This document shows, piece by piece, positions 7,457 to 14,434 of a stretch of DNA of 17,969 bases. The notes beneath the pieces are model-generated. The model was not told the origin of the DNA. It worked only from the letters and a program-made list of their open reading frames with translations, and did not search any database. How positions within the stretch are numbered: the first letter of the stretch is position 1; each line of letters opens with the position of its first letter. The position numbers were made by a program, and so were the translations under genes. Source of the stretch: Deinococcus sp. (lineage in GTDB: Bacteria > Deinococcota > Deinococci > Deinococcales > Thermaceae); assembly GCA_023382135.1 (NCBI GenBank), contig JAMCQK010000118.1, positions 1 through 17,969 of the forward strand. The letters run 5' to 3'.

Positions 7457-7469
7457 CCACCACGGGTGG
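7457..7469. repeat. Inverted repeat in the divergent DUF4260 / MMPL region
   Basis: CCACC (7457-7461) and GGTGG (7465-7469) are perfect arms around ACG. It lies just upstream of the DUF4260 promoter and upstream of the probable MMPL start, a position suited to a regulator site. The arms are short, so chance is possible. Confidence 0.3.
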
Positions 7470-7482
7470 TTCACGGGATAGT

Positions 7483-7509
7483 AAGGAAGCGGGCAGTCAG
7501 CCCATTCGC
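7483..7509 (+). promoter_or_regulatory. Ribosome site and small hairpin before the MMPL gene
   Basis: AAGGAAG at 7483-7489 could pair with 16S rRNA but is about 21 bases from the ATG at 7510, too far if the mRNA is linear. Between them GGGC (7491-7494) and GCCC (7500-7503) can pair around AGTCA. Folding this hairpin would reduce the effective spacing to about 9 bases. The arrangement is visible; its use is inferred. Confidence 0.3.
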
Positions 7510-9744
7510 ATGATTAGCTTTCTCGCCAGAGTTGTGCCGAGGCACCCGGTCTTAGTGCTTTCAATTTGGGCCGCAATCTTCTTTTTCGCGGTTCCTTTTG
7601 CGGGCCTTGCGCCCAAGGCGCTGGTAGCCAGCACCGGCAACATAAAAGATAGCCAGGCCCGCAAAGTAGCAGACATTATTGAGCAAGAGTTCGGGCAAAA
7701 GCTACCGGACCTTACGGTTTTGGTCACCGAATCCAGGCTTACGAGTTCGGATCCGAGTTTCCTCGAGGCCTACAACTCCTTGGTCCAGAAGCTCAAGGCG
7801 CTTGCCGGGGTAACAAGCCTGGTCCGGTTCGATGCCAAGAACCCGCTCGCGCTAAAAAGCGGCGATGGCAAGGTGACGGCAACCGTCCTCGAGGTCAGCC
7901 TGGAGAACACCGGCAAGACCATTGAGGAAATCCGGCGGGCGGCAAAAGAGGCAAAAATCCCGGAGACCACAGTCTACGTCACCGGGGCCGGCGCCATCTC
8001 CAGGGACTTTCTGGCGCTCGCCGAGTCGGACATCAGGCGAAGCGAGCTATTGGCGCTTCCCCTTATTGGCATGGTGCTGTACCTGGCCTTCGGCGCGCTG
8101 GTGGCCGCGGCCGTCCCGCTTCTGGTGGGGATTGTGTCCATTACAGCCAGTATGGCCATGCTCTATGGGTTAACACGCCTGATGGATGTCTCCCATTTCG
8201 CGCAGAGCGTGATCACCATGCTCTCGCTGGGCGCGGGTATTGACTATGCGCTCATGCTGGTAAACCGCTTTCGGGAAGAGCTGTCCCACGGCAGACCCTC
8301 TCGCGAGGCGGCGGAAATCGCCACCCGCACGGCGGGCCGCGCAGTGGCTTTTAGCGGTCTTACCGTGGCCATTGCCATGTCCGCGCTGCTGGTTCCCGAT
8401 CTGACTTTTGTCCGCTCCATGGGCCTTGGCGGTGTGATGGCTATCGTCATGACGGTGCTTGCCTCCATCACCTTGGTTCCAGCGGTGCTGAGCCTCTTGG
8501 GTCCAAGGGTCAACTCTCCGCGCCGGCTGCGGTTCAAGCTGACCTCGAGCGCAAAGGTCCACCCCTTCTGGGGCCAGTGGGCCACTACCGTGATGCGGCG
8601 CCCCCTGGTCTTCGTTCTGATCGTCACGCCCCTCATGGTCACGCTTGCGCTCCCCGCGCTTCACATGAAGCTTGGCTACACGGGCGCTTTCGGGCTTTCG
8701 AGCAATGTCGAGTCGCGCAAGGGGTTGGAGCTAATCCGGGGCCTCGAGCTCGGCGGGAGCATCGATACCTTCGAAGTCCTGCTGGACTTGGGCAGCCGAG
8801 GCTTTACTCCAGACGCGCGTACCAAGTGGCGCGAGTTGGACCGCAAGCTGGCTGCGTGGCCCGACGTGAAGCTGGTTATCTCGCCTTTTTTGACCGCCAG
8901 GACCAGCTTGCCGGACGCGGAAGGCGGGCTTTCCGGCTTGGTCTCGCTCAACGAGCGCTCCATCAGCAAAGACCGCCGCTACTTGCGCCTCTCGGTAATT
9001 CCACAGGATGTCATTCACTCATCGGATATTCCCGGCTGGGCCGAGCGCCTGCGCAAGGAAGCAGGCGATGCCGGCTTTGAAACCGTGCTGCTGGGCGGGG
9101 CACCCATCGGTTCGCGAGAGTTCACCAGTGCGCTGGTGAGCGCCATGCCGCAGGCCATTGGCGCGGTATTCATCGCCACCTTCCTGCTCTTGGCGTTTGC
9201 CTTCCGTAGTCTTTTGATCCCACTCAAATCCATTGTCATGAACTCGCTCTCGGTGGGCGCGGCCTATGGCGTGATCACCCAGGTGATTCAAAACGGCGTG
9301 CTGGCGGGCTTCTTTGGGGTGCCGACCGATGTGGGCGGGCTCGATTCAAGTATTCCGCTGGTGATGTTCGCGGTAATCTTCGGGCTCTCCATGGACTACG
9401 AAATCTTTCTGCTTTCGCGCGTGCAAGAAGCGCATCTGCGCGGGCTGGAAACCTCCCAGGCTGTGCGCACGGCCATCGAACGCACGGCGGGAATTATCAC
9501 CAGCGCGGCTATCATCATGATTATCGTGTTTTCTGCTTTTATCTTCGGACAGGTGGTTGCCAACAAAACCATCGGCCTGGGTCTCTCGGTGGCCATTCTG
9601 CTCGATGCCACACTGGTTCGGCTGGTGTTGGTTCCATCGGTGATGATGCTGGCGGGGAAGTGGAACTGGTGGTTGCCGAAACCGCTTCGGCGCTGGATGC
9701 CCCGGATAAGCCTGGAGCAGGACCTGAACGAAAGCTCCCAGTAG
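7510..9744 (+). CDS. MMPL/RND family transporter
   Basis: A large inner-membrane transporter of the MMPL branch of the RND superfamily, which moves lipids, hydrophobic compounds or drugs using the proton gradient. It has the two-fold RND layout: helix 1 near residues 14-34, an exposed domain, five helices around residues 175-340, a second helix-domain-helices set from about residue 365. Family marks are LSLGAGIDYALMLVNRFREEL in the first half and FGLSMDYEIFLLSRVQEA in the second, with the acidic and Tyr residues expected for proton relay. From the ATG at 7510 it is 744 residues, normal for MMPL proteins. An open GTG at 7441 would add 23 hydrophilic residues with no counterpart before the first helix and lies within the divergent control region, so I prefer 7510. 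Substrate is unknown. The ppa gene follows after 25 bases, but with its own likely promoter. Confidence 0.9.
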   Translation: MISFLARVVPRHPVLVLSIWAAIFFFAVPFAGLAPKALVASTGNIKDSQARKVADIIEQEFGQKLPDLTVLVTESRLTSSDPSFLEAYNSLVQKLKALAGVTSLVRFDAKNPLALKSGDGKVTATVLEVSLENTGKTIEEIRRAAKEAKIPETTVYVTGAGAISRDFLALAESDIRRSELLALPLIGMVLYLAFGALVAAAVPLLVGIVSITASMAMLYGLTRLMDVSHFAQSVITMLSLGAGIDYALMLVNRFREELSHGRPSREAAEIATRTAGRAVAFSGLTVAIAMSALLVPDLTFVRSMGLGGVMAIVMTVLASITLVPAVLSLLGPRVNSPRRLRFKLTSSAKVHPFWGQWATTVMRRPLVFVLIVTPLMVTLALPALHMKLGYTGAFGLSSNVESRKGLELIRGLELGGSIDTFEVLLDLGSRGFTPDARTKWRELDRKLAAWPDVKLVISPFLTARTSLPDAEGGLSGLVSLNERSISKDRRYLRLSVIPQDVIHSSDIPGWAERLRKEAGDAGFETVLLGGAPIGSREFTSALVSAMPQAIGAVFIATFLLLAFAFRSLLIPLKSIVMNSLSVGAAYGVITQVIQNGVLAGFFGVPTDVGGLDSSIPLVMFAVIFGLSMDYEIFLLSRVQEAHLRGLETSQAVRTAIERTAGIITSAAIIMIIVFSAFIFGQVVANKTIGLGLSVAILLDATLVRLVLVPSVMMLAGKWNWWLPKPLRRWMPRISLEQDLNESSQ

Positions 9745-9756
9745 GCACCCGCACGA

Positions 9757-9762
9757 TAGAAT
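9757..9762 (+). promoter_or_regulatory. -10 hexamer of ppa
   Basis: TAGAAT at 9757-9762 ends 7 bases before the ATG at 9770, with no Shine-Dalgarno between, so the mRNA is probably leaderless. It supports 9770 over the ATG at 9761, which lies inside the hexamer. The -35 is not evident. Confidence 0.5.
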
Positions 9763-9769
9763 GCTCCCT

Positions 9770-10303
9770 ATGGCAAACCTCAAGACCCTCCCTGTCGGTA
9801 AAAAGGCCCCTGACATTGTGCATATGGTGGTGGAGGTTCCCTGCGGCTCCGCCAACAAGTACGAGTACGACCCGGACCTGCAGGTGATCAAGCTCGACCG
9901 CGTGCTTCCTACTTCACATTCGTACCCCGGGGACTACGGTTTTATTCCTTCCACTTTGGCCGAGGACGGCGACCCGCTAGATGGCGTGGTGCTTTCCTCT
10001 TATCCGCTGCTCCCGGGCGTAGTGGTGGATATCCGCCCGGTGGGCCTGATCGAGATGCAGGATGAAAAAGGTGGTGACTCCAAGGTGCTGGCAGTTATCG
10101 CTGAAGACCCGCGCTTTGATTCCATCCTCGACTTGAACGACGTTCCGGGGGCCCACAAGGACGAGATTCAACACTTCTTCGAGACCTACAAGGACCTCGA
10201 GAAACACAAGGGCAAGTGGGTCAAGGTAACCGGCTGGAAGGACAGGGCCGCCGCGTTAACCGAGATTGAAGCGTGCATCGAGCGTTACAAGAAAAACGCC
10301 TAA
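9770..10303 (+). CDS. ppa: Inorganic pyrophosphatase, family I
   Basis: Hydrolyses pyrophosphate to two phosphates in the cytoplasm, pulling DNA, RNA and protein synthesis forward. Nearly all catalytic residues of soluble family I enzymes are visible: Lys30, Glu32, Arg44, Tyr56 (in YPGDYGFIP), and the metal-binding aspartates of EDGDPLDG (Asp66, Asp68, Asp71), with later acidic and Lys/Tyr residues in 'VIAEDPRFDSI' and 'HFFETYKDLEKHKGKWVKV'. The start MANLKTLPVG at 9770 and the 177-residue length agree with my memory of the Thermus thermophilus enzyme (MANLK start, about 175 residues), which is the best clue to the source phylum. One difference is Cys25 where I recall Arg (VPCGSANKYEY). The gene lies downstream of the MMPL gene and converges on aioA. 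Confidence 0.97.
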   Translation: MANLKTLPVGKKAPDIVHMVVEVPCGSANKYEYDPDLQVIKLDRVLPTSHSYPGDYGFIPSTLAEDGDPLDGVVLSSYPLLPGVVVDIRPVGLIEMQDEKGGDSKVLAVIAEDPRFDSILDLNDVPGAHKDEIQHFFETYKDLEKHKGKWVKVTGWKDRAAALTEIEACIERYKKNA

Positions 10304-10358
10304 CGCCGAACGCCCTAAATAGCTGAGCGTACGGCTTTAGACGCTGGCCTGCCAGTGG

Positions 10359-12938
10359 CTAATCAAACTTGTTATTCTGCAACGTGCTGGCTGTTGCCAA
10401 AATATCCGGCAGGCCGCCGGAGATCTTGCGGATGTTCACCCGCGTACCTTTGTACCAAGGAATAGTTGTCTTTGGGTCGGTGTAACCCGACGTCATGCTG
10501 TTGGAGGTTCCGCGGGTGTGGTACTGAAGCGCAAAGATTAGGCCAGGCTTCACGGCGTCGGTGATATAGACCATGAAGTTCCCGTTGCCTTCCTCGTTCC
10601 ACACCTGAACAATGTCGCCGCCTTTAATTCCTAGCTTATGGGCGTCCTGGGGGTGGACCTCGACGTACGGCAAGGGTAGCCCGGTTGTTTTCTCGGGCAG
10701 CAAGCGGTCGTTGTACATGGTCTGCCAGATGGACTGGGCGCGGCCAGTGGTCATCCAGAAGGGGTACTTGCCGGCCATTTCGCCCTCGAGGTATTTGGAC
10801 ACCTCTTCCGGGTAGCCCTGCCAGTCGTCGGTGGCGTACCAGCTGAACTTTCCATCCTTGGTGCCGAACTTGCTGCTGTAACGGCGCAGCGTGCCCGCCA
10901 GCTTTCCTGTAGCGGGGTCTTGGCGCACTGGGGTGCGGATGCCTTGCTGCCCTACCTGCTTCAAGTAGGCATAGGTGACCCCTTTATAGCACTCGGCGGG
11001 AAGTGTGGCTTCTTCCTGCTCCGGGATCTTGTTGTTGGGGAATTCGTTGGCGCCGTCCAGGAAAACATCCTCGTCCTTGGCCCATTTGTTGGCAAAGTCA
11101 AAGCGTTTAGCCTGCTCCTCGTTGCCCTCTTTGCGGTAGAGAGCGGCCATTTTCTGCGCGGTCATCTTGCAGATTTCCCAGTCCTGCTTGGCGTCGCCGG
11201 GAGGATCCACGAATTTTTCGTAGAGGCGCAAGAGGCGGCTGTTGCAGTTGATGGAGGTTTGGTTGGCTTCGCCCCAGGCGGAAGCGGGAAGCACCAGGTG
11301 GGCGTCCATTGCCGTGTGGGTCATGTAGAGGTCTTGGACCACAAGGAAAAGACCTTCGGTGGCCTCGAGGCCCTTCAGAATCTTGTCCACCAGGCCCTGG
11401 GTCGTCCCCGGTTCGCCCGACTGGCCCAGATAATCGGTCAAGGTTTTGGTGCGCTCGTGGATCCGCTTGCGGAAAATCTGCGCATTGGGAGTAGAGAGGT
11501 AAGGGTTGGTGGCAATCACCCAGTAGAGCTTGCCGTTGCCATCGGTGAGATATTTGTCCACGTTGACTGGCGGGCCGCCGTTGTAAATGGAGCCAGGTGT
11601 AGGTGCGGCGGGCCGAACGTATCCTTCCTGGTGTCCACCTTGCCGGCCAACGCCTGTTCCCGGACGGCCAATGTTTTGCGATAGCACGTTCATCTGAACC
11701 ACGGCGGCAACCTGGTCGTAGTTCTTCATATTCCAGATCATGCCCTTTTCGTAAATGGTGAGCGTGCGGCGCTTGGCGCCACCGGGCTTGGGCTTGGCAA
11801 TCCAGTCGGCGGCTTTTTCGATGTCGGCGCGCTTCACGCCGGTAATGCTTTCCGCCTCCGCCATGAAGTTGGCGTAGGCCGTGCCCACACCGAGAGATTT
11901 GGATTTGTAAGCTTCAAACTTCTGCATATCGGTGCGATTTTGCAGAAAGTTCATGTCATAGTACTTGCGTTCCCAGATAACCCGAGCAATGGCATTTGCC
12001 AAGATGTAATCAGTTCCCAAGTTAGGCCGAAGATGCAGAGTACGCCCCTGGGCAGCCTGCTCGGCCGCCGTGAGCGATGACGTTCTGCGCGGGTCTACCA
12101 CAACGAAATACGCGGGCTCTGCCGCTTCGCCTTTGGCAAATGCTTTTTGTTTTTCGGCAACGGTTGCTCCCTGGAGGTTCGGCAGCATGTGCTGGGTGTA
12201 GAAAACCGACGCGGTCTCGTAGGTATTGGCACCCCACAGTACAATGGTGTCGGCCAGCCGGGCATCCGAAGCGTCATAGTTGAGCTCGTGGACGCCCCGC
12301 TCGCGGCTTCCCCATACTTCCGAGTTATATGCGGGCCGGTTGTGAATCGAGATGTGTTTTACGCTAAAACCTTTGAAGAAGAGCGATCCCACACCGTAGT
12401 TGTTCTCGAAACCCGCGCCCGAGCCGCCGTGGTCAAAGGCCTTCACGGCAATCTCGTCGTCGCTCCACTTATCACGGATACCTTTAGCGACACCGGCCAG
12501 AACATTCATGGCCTCGTCCCAGGTGACTGCCTGGAACATGTCGCCCACCCGTAAAAGTGGATACTTCAGGCGTTCGCGCGTCGCCCGCTCCTCACTCCAT
12601 GTAGCGATAGCGTTGGTGGCCCCGCGCGAGCTATGGTCGCCGTTTCGGTTGATGGGTGAGTCCTTGGCGGGAACCGCCACCACATGATACTGAAGGCCAT
12701 CTTTCATGGTGATGACGGAGTGCATCGTCTCGGAATAGGTCTGTCCGGCAATGGGCCCCTGATTTCTCAAATCCACGCCAAAAGCATTCTGGCCCGCTTG
12801 CACACCGCCCACCTGGCCCACCGGCCATACATACACTTTGTAGCCGCAGCCCACGTTACAGTACTGGCACACCGTGTTATGGGCTTTCGCGTTCTTGGGT
12901 GGAATGGGAAGCTGGTCCCTGCGTTCAAAGAGCGCCAT
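10359..12938 (-). CDS. aioA: Arsenite oxidase large (molybdopterin) subunit AioA
   Basis: Catalytic subunit of arsenite oxidase, a DMSO-reductase family enzyme with bis-MGD molybdenum and a 3Fe-4S cluster; it oxidises arsenite to arsenate outside the cytoplasm. Cys24, Cys27 and Cys31 bind the cluster, and the fourth position is serine (GDHSSRG, residues 100-106), which gives the 3Fe-4S type of true AioA proteins. Residues equivalent to the arsenite-site His195, Glu203, Arg419 and His423 of the Alcaligenes enzyme are present with the same spacing: His199 and Glu207 (HNRPAYNSE), Arg432 and His436 (GRQGGH). This marks it as AioA rather than a nitrate or formate enzyme. Length (859) is normal. 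There is no signal of its own, so it should travel with AioB through Tat. It follows aioB after 11 bases with a strong AGGAGG site. No cytochrome gene follows. Confidence 0.96.
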   Translation of the reverse strand: MALFERRDQLPIPPKNAKAHNTVCQYCNVGCGYKVYVWPVGQVGGVQAGQNAFGVDLRNQGPIAGQTYSETMHSVITMKDGLQYHVVAVPAKDSPINRNGDHSSRGATNAIATWSEERATRERLKYPLLRVGDMFQAVTWDEAMNVLAGVAKGIRDKWSDDEIAVKAFDHGGSGAGFENNYGVGSLFFKGFSVKHISIHNRPAYNSEVWGSRERGVHELNYDASDARLADTIVLWGANTYETASVFYTQHMLPNLQGATVAEKQKAFAKGEAAEPAYFVVVDPRRTSSLTAAEQAAQGRTLHLRPNLGTDYILANAIARVIWERKYYDMNFLQNRTDMQKFEAYKSKSLGVGTAYANFMAEAESITGVKRADIEKAADWIAKPKPGGAKRRTLTIYEKGMIWNMKNYDQVAAVVQMNVLSQNIGRPGTGVGRQGGHQEGYVRPAAPTPGSIYNGGPPVNVDKYLTDGNGKLYWVIATNPYLSTPNAQIFRKRIHERTKTLTDYLGQSGEPGTTQGLVDKILKGLEATEGLFLVVQDLYMTHTAMDAHLVLPASAWGEANQTSINCNSRLLRLYEKFVDPPGDAKQDWEICKMTAQKMAALYRKEGNEEQAKRFDFANKWAKDEDVFLDGANEFPNNKIPEQEEATLPAECYKGVTYAYLKQVGQQGIRTPVRQDPATGKLAGTLRRYSSKFGTKDGKFSWYATDDWQGYPEEVSKYLEGEMAGKYPFWMTTGRAQSIWQTMYNDRLLPEKTTGLPLPYVEVHPQDAHKLGIKGGDIVQVWNEEGNGNFMVYITDAVKPGLIFALQYHTRGTSNSMTSGYTDPKTTIPWYKGTRVNIRKISGGLPDILATASTLQNNKFD

Positions 12939-12945
12939 ACACTAA

Positions 12946-12951
12946 CCTCCT
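12946..12951 (-). promoter_or_regulatory. Ribosome binding site of aioA
   Basis: AGGAGG on the minus strand, 7 bases before the ATG at 12938 and overlapping the aioB stop codon (12952-12950). A consensus site overlapping the upstream stop suggests coupled translation of the two subunits. Confidence 0.75.
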
Positions 12952-13429
12952 AGATGTTGGAAGCGCGGCCCCAAATGAGGCCACCGATTGCACGGGCGTA
13001 GATATCGCCATTGGAGTCCAGCCGTAGCTCGATCTGAGGGAGGTAGGTGCTCGCCAGGCCTTGGTAGACCTGCCCGTTCTTCGCTGGGTCGAACATGGAA
13101 AAGTGGCAGGGGCACACAAAACGGCCTTCCTTGTACTGGACGCCGCAGCCCATATGCGTGCAGGCGGCAGAAAAAGCCACCACGTCGCGGCCTTTCCCAA
13201 TACCCCCAGTGGCTTGGCGCCCCAGCTTGACCAAAATGGCCTGAGCCCGGGCGTCCGGGTAATTGAAGTAAACGGCCTGCCCCGTCTGTAGGTTGTTGAT
13301 ATTACCCACTTTAAGGGCGGGATAGGGCAAGCTGGGCGCAAACCAGTACGCGGCTTTGCCTACACCCAGGCTTGCAGCGCTTAAAACAGATATCTGTACA
13401 AACTTTCGGCGAGAAATCACTGCTTTCAC
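12950..13429 (-). CDS. aioB: Arsenite oxidase small (Rieske) subunit AioB
   Basis: Rieske 2Fe-2S subunit of arsenite oxidase; it takes electrons from the 3Fe-4S cluster of AioA and passes them to a cytochrome or other carrier. The N-terminus is a Tat signal (SRRKFVQ at residues 6-12, then a hydrophobic stretch to about residue 24), so the pre-folded AioAB pair should be exported. The cluster ligands are Cys90 and His92 in CTHMGC and Cys106 and His109 in CPCH. Both extra cysteines (Cys95, Cys108) are present, so the usual Rieske disulfide can form; some AioB proteins lack it. The start is GTG at 13429, fixed by GGGAGGT five bases upstream; a longer frame begins at a TTG at 13447 but that lies before the ribosome site. 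It is first in aioB-aioA, with a strong promoter in the region shared with arsR. Confidence 0.95.
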   Translation of the reverse strand: MKAVISRRKFVQISVLSAASLGVGKAAYWFAPSLPYPALKVGNINNLQTGQAVYFNYPDARAQAILVKLGRQATGGIGKGRDVVAFSAACTHMGCGVQYKEGRFVCPCHFSMFDPAKNGQVYQGLASTYLPQIELRLDSNGDIYARAIGGLIWGRASNI

Positions 13430-13468
13430 CCTGACCTCCCAGAACAATGATGATTTGGTTTAGTTAGA

Positions 13469-13489
13469 TGTATATCATACAGAAATGAT
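13469..13489. promoter_or_regulatory. Candidate ArsR operator over the aioBA promoter
   Basis: Two overlapping inverted repeats are visible: TGTAT-ATC-ATACA (13469-13481), which covers the -10, and ATCAT-N6-ATGAT (13474-13489), which covers the spacer. ArsR/SmtB repressors bind short AT-rich inverted repeats, and their binding here would block RNA polymerase. That ArsR binds here is inferred from the neighbouring gene. Confidence 0.4.
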
Positions 13490-13498
13490 GGTTGTCAA
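13469..13498 (-). promoter_or_regulatory. Promoter of the aioBA operon
   Basis: On the minus strand a perfect TTGACA (13498-13493), an 18-base spacer and TATACA (13474-13469) form the best sigma-70-like promoter in the window. The start would fall near 13460, leaving a leader of about 30 bases with the aioB ribosome site in it. Confidence 0.7.
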
Positions 13499-13532
13499 TA
13501 TGATTCAGCCTTTTTCAATCCAACATGGCAGG

Positions 13533-13566
13533 CTGGCAACTTAGTCCTTTGTCTCTTAGACTCTAA
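13533..13566 (+). promoter_or_regulatory. Candidate arsR promoter with an overlapping palindrome
   Basis: CTGGCA (13533-13538), 18 bases, and TAGACT (13557-13562) resemble a weak promoter, ending 8 bases before the arsR ATG at 13571, so the mRNA may be leaderless. TTAGACTCTAA (13556-13566) is a perfect palindrome over the -10 and could be an autoregulatory operator. It differs in sequence from the repeat at the aioB promoter. Confidence 0.4.
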
Positions 13567-13570
13567 GCCT

Positions 13571-13921
13571 ATGGATGAAGCTATGGCGGTAGTGCGGTTA
13601 AAAGCCCTGGCGGACCCGACCCGGCTGAAGCTGGTGAGCATTTTGGCCGAACTGCCAGACGACCATACGGTATTCGACCCCAGGTGTGGAACCGCCTATG
13701 GCGTTTGTTTTTGCCATCTCGAGGACAGGCTGGGGCTTTCCGCGCCCACCATCAGCCATCACTTGAAAGCGCTGCGCGAGGCGGGGCTGGTTGAAGCGGT
13801 GCGCGTTGGCAAGTGGACGTATTACCGGCTGCTGGCGCTGGGAATTGAGCGCGTGCTTAACGATGTAGCCAGGCTGCGGCCAAAACCTAAACTCATTCAG
13901 ATCGAAGGAGAGGCAGGATAG
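13571..13921 (+). CDS. arsR: ArsR/SmtB family arsenic-sensing transcriptional repressor
   Basis: A 116-residue winged-helix repressor that leaves DNA when it binds a metal or metalloid. The order is the family one: LKALADPTRLKLVSIL (residues 10-25), the metal-site region, then the recognition helix SAPTISHHLKALREAGLV (57-74) and the wing VGKWTYYRL. In the metal region Cys46 and Cys48 sit in VCFCHLEDRLGL, corresponding to the ELCVCDL arsenic box of ArsR proteins, and Cys39 lies a few residues earlier in an insert. Three nearby thiols fit arsenite binding better than the carboxylate/His sites of zinc sensors. The gene is divergent from aioBA and 35 bases upstream of arsC, so it probably controls both. 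The specificity is inferred from the cysteines and context; the family assignment is secure. Confidence 0.92.
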   Translation: MDEAMAVVRLKALADPTRLKLVSILAELPDDHTVFDPRCGTAYGVCFCHLEDRLGLSAPTISHHLKALREAGLVEAVRVGKWTYYRLLALGIERVLNDVARLRPKPKLIQIEGEAG

Positions 13922-13956
13922 CCTGGTTTACCGAACGATGACAAAGTTCGCTTAGT

Positions 13957-14415
13957 TTGAAGGGTGTGCGACTGCTGGTTCTATGTACCCACAACTCCGC
14001 CAGGAGCCAGATAGCCGAAGGCTGGATTCGCCACCTTGCGGCCCAGGTGGGCTTGGATCTGGAAGTCTGGTCTGCGGGCACCGAGAAGACCGGCGTGAAG
14101 CCCGAAGCCATCCAGGTGATGGCTGAGGTGGGGGTTGATATTTCGGCGCACCACTCTAAAACACTTTGGGAAGTCCCCGACCCCTGGAACCTTGATATTG
14201 TGCTCACCGTCTGCGATAGCGCCAAAGAGAGCTGCCCTGCGTACCCGGCCAAGACGCACAGGCTTCACGTTTCATTCCCAGACCCTTCCGGCAAAGGTTT
14301 GGACGATTGGCGCAAGGTGCGAGATGCCCTCGGGGTAATGAGTAAAAAGCTGGTTGGTATCATCGCAGCCGGGCTTATACCCGGAGAAGCGGATCTGAGC
14401 CCTTCCTTGCGCTAG
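13957..14415 (+). CDS. arsC: Arsenate reductase, thioredoxin-coupled ArsC (low-molecular-weight phosphatase fold)
   Basis: Reduces arsenate to arsenite in the cytoplasm, using thioredoxin. The N-terminus has the phosphatase loop CTHNSARS with Cys10 as nucleophile. A second and third cysteine, Cys86 and Cys93, lie in CDSAKESC, matching the Cys82-x6-Cys89 relay of the Staphylococcus pI258 enzyme, so this is the triple-cysteine reductase rather than a plain tyrosine phosphatase. 'FPDPSGK' with the Asp general acid follows near residue 108. Length is a little above the usual 130-140 residues. The start given is TTG at 13957; a GTG at 13966 (MRLLVLCTHN) is equally likely, and neither has a well-placed ribosome site. 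It probably forms an operon with arsR. No arsenite efflux gene follows, so the arsenite made must leave by a pump coded elsewhere. Confidence 0.92.
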   Translation: MKGVRLLVLCTHNSARSQIAEGWIRHLAAQVGLDLEVWSAGTEKTGVKPEAIQVMAEVGVDISAHHSKTLWEVPDPWNLDIVLTVCDSAKESCPAYPAKTHRLHVSFPDPSGKGLDDWRKVRDALGVMSKKLVGIIAAGLIPGEADLSPSLR

Positions 14416-14434
14416 GCCTTTAGCATTAGGTGTT

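Noticed and set aside
7441..7509. N-terminal extension of the MMPL protein from a GTG at 7441
   Set aside because: The 23 added residues are hydrophilic and unlike the family start, and the DNA is better explained as the divergent control region with the DUF4260 promoter.
10304..10358. A terminator between ppa and aioA
   Set aside because: Only small or weak stems (AGCGT/ACGCT at 10326-10345, CTGGC/GCCAG with a two-base loop) are present, with no T run on either strand.
10920..11684. Open frame of 254 codons on the plus strand inside aioA
   Set aside because: It is antisense to conserved AioA sequence, has no recognisable motif and no promoter or ribosome site that stands out.
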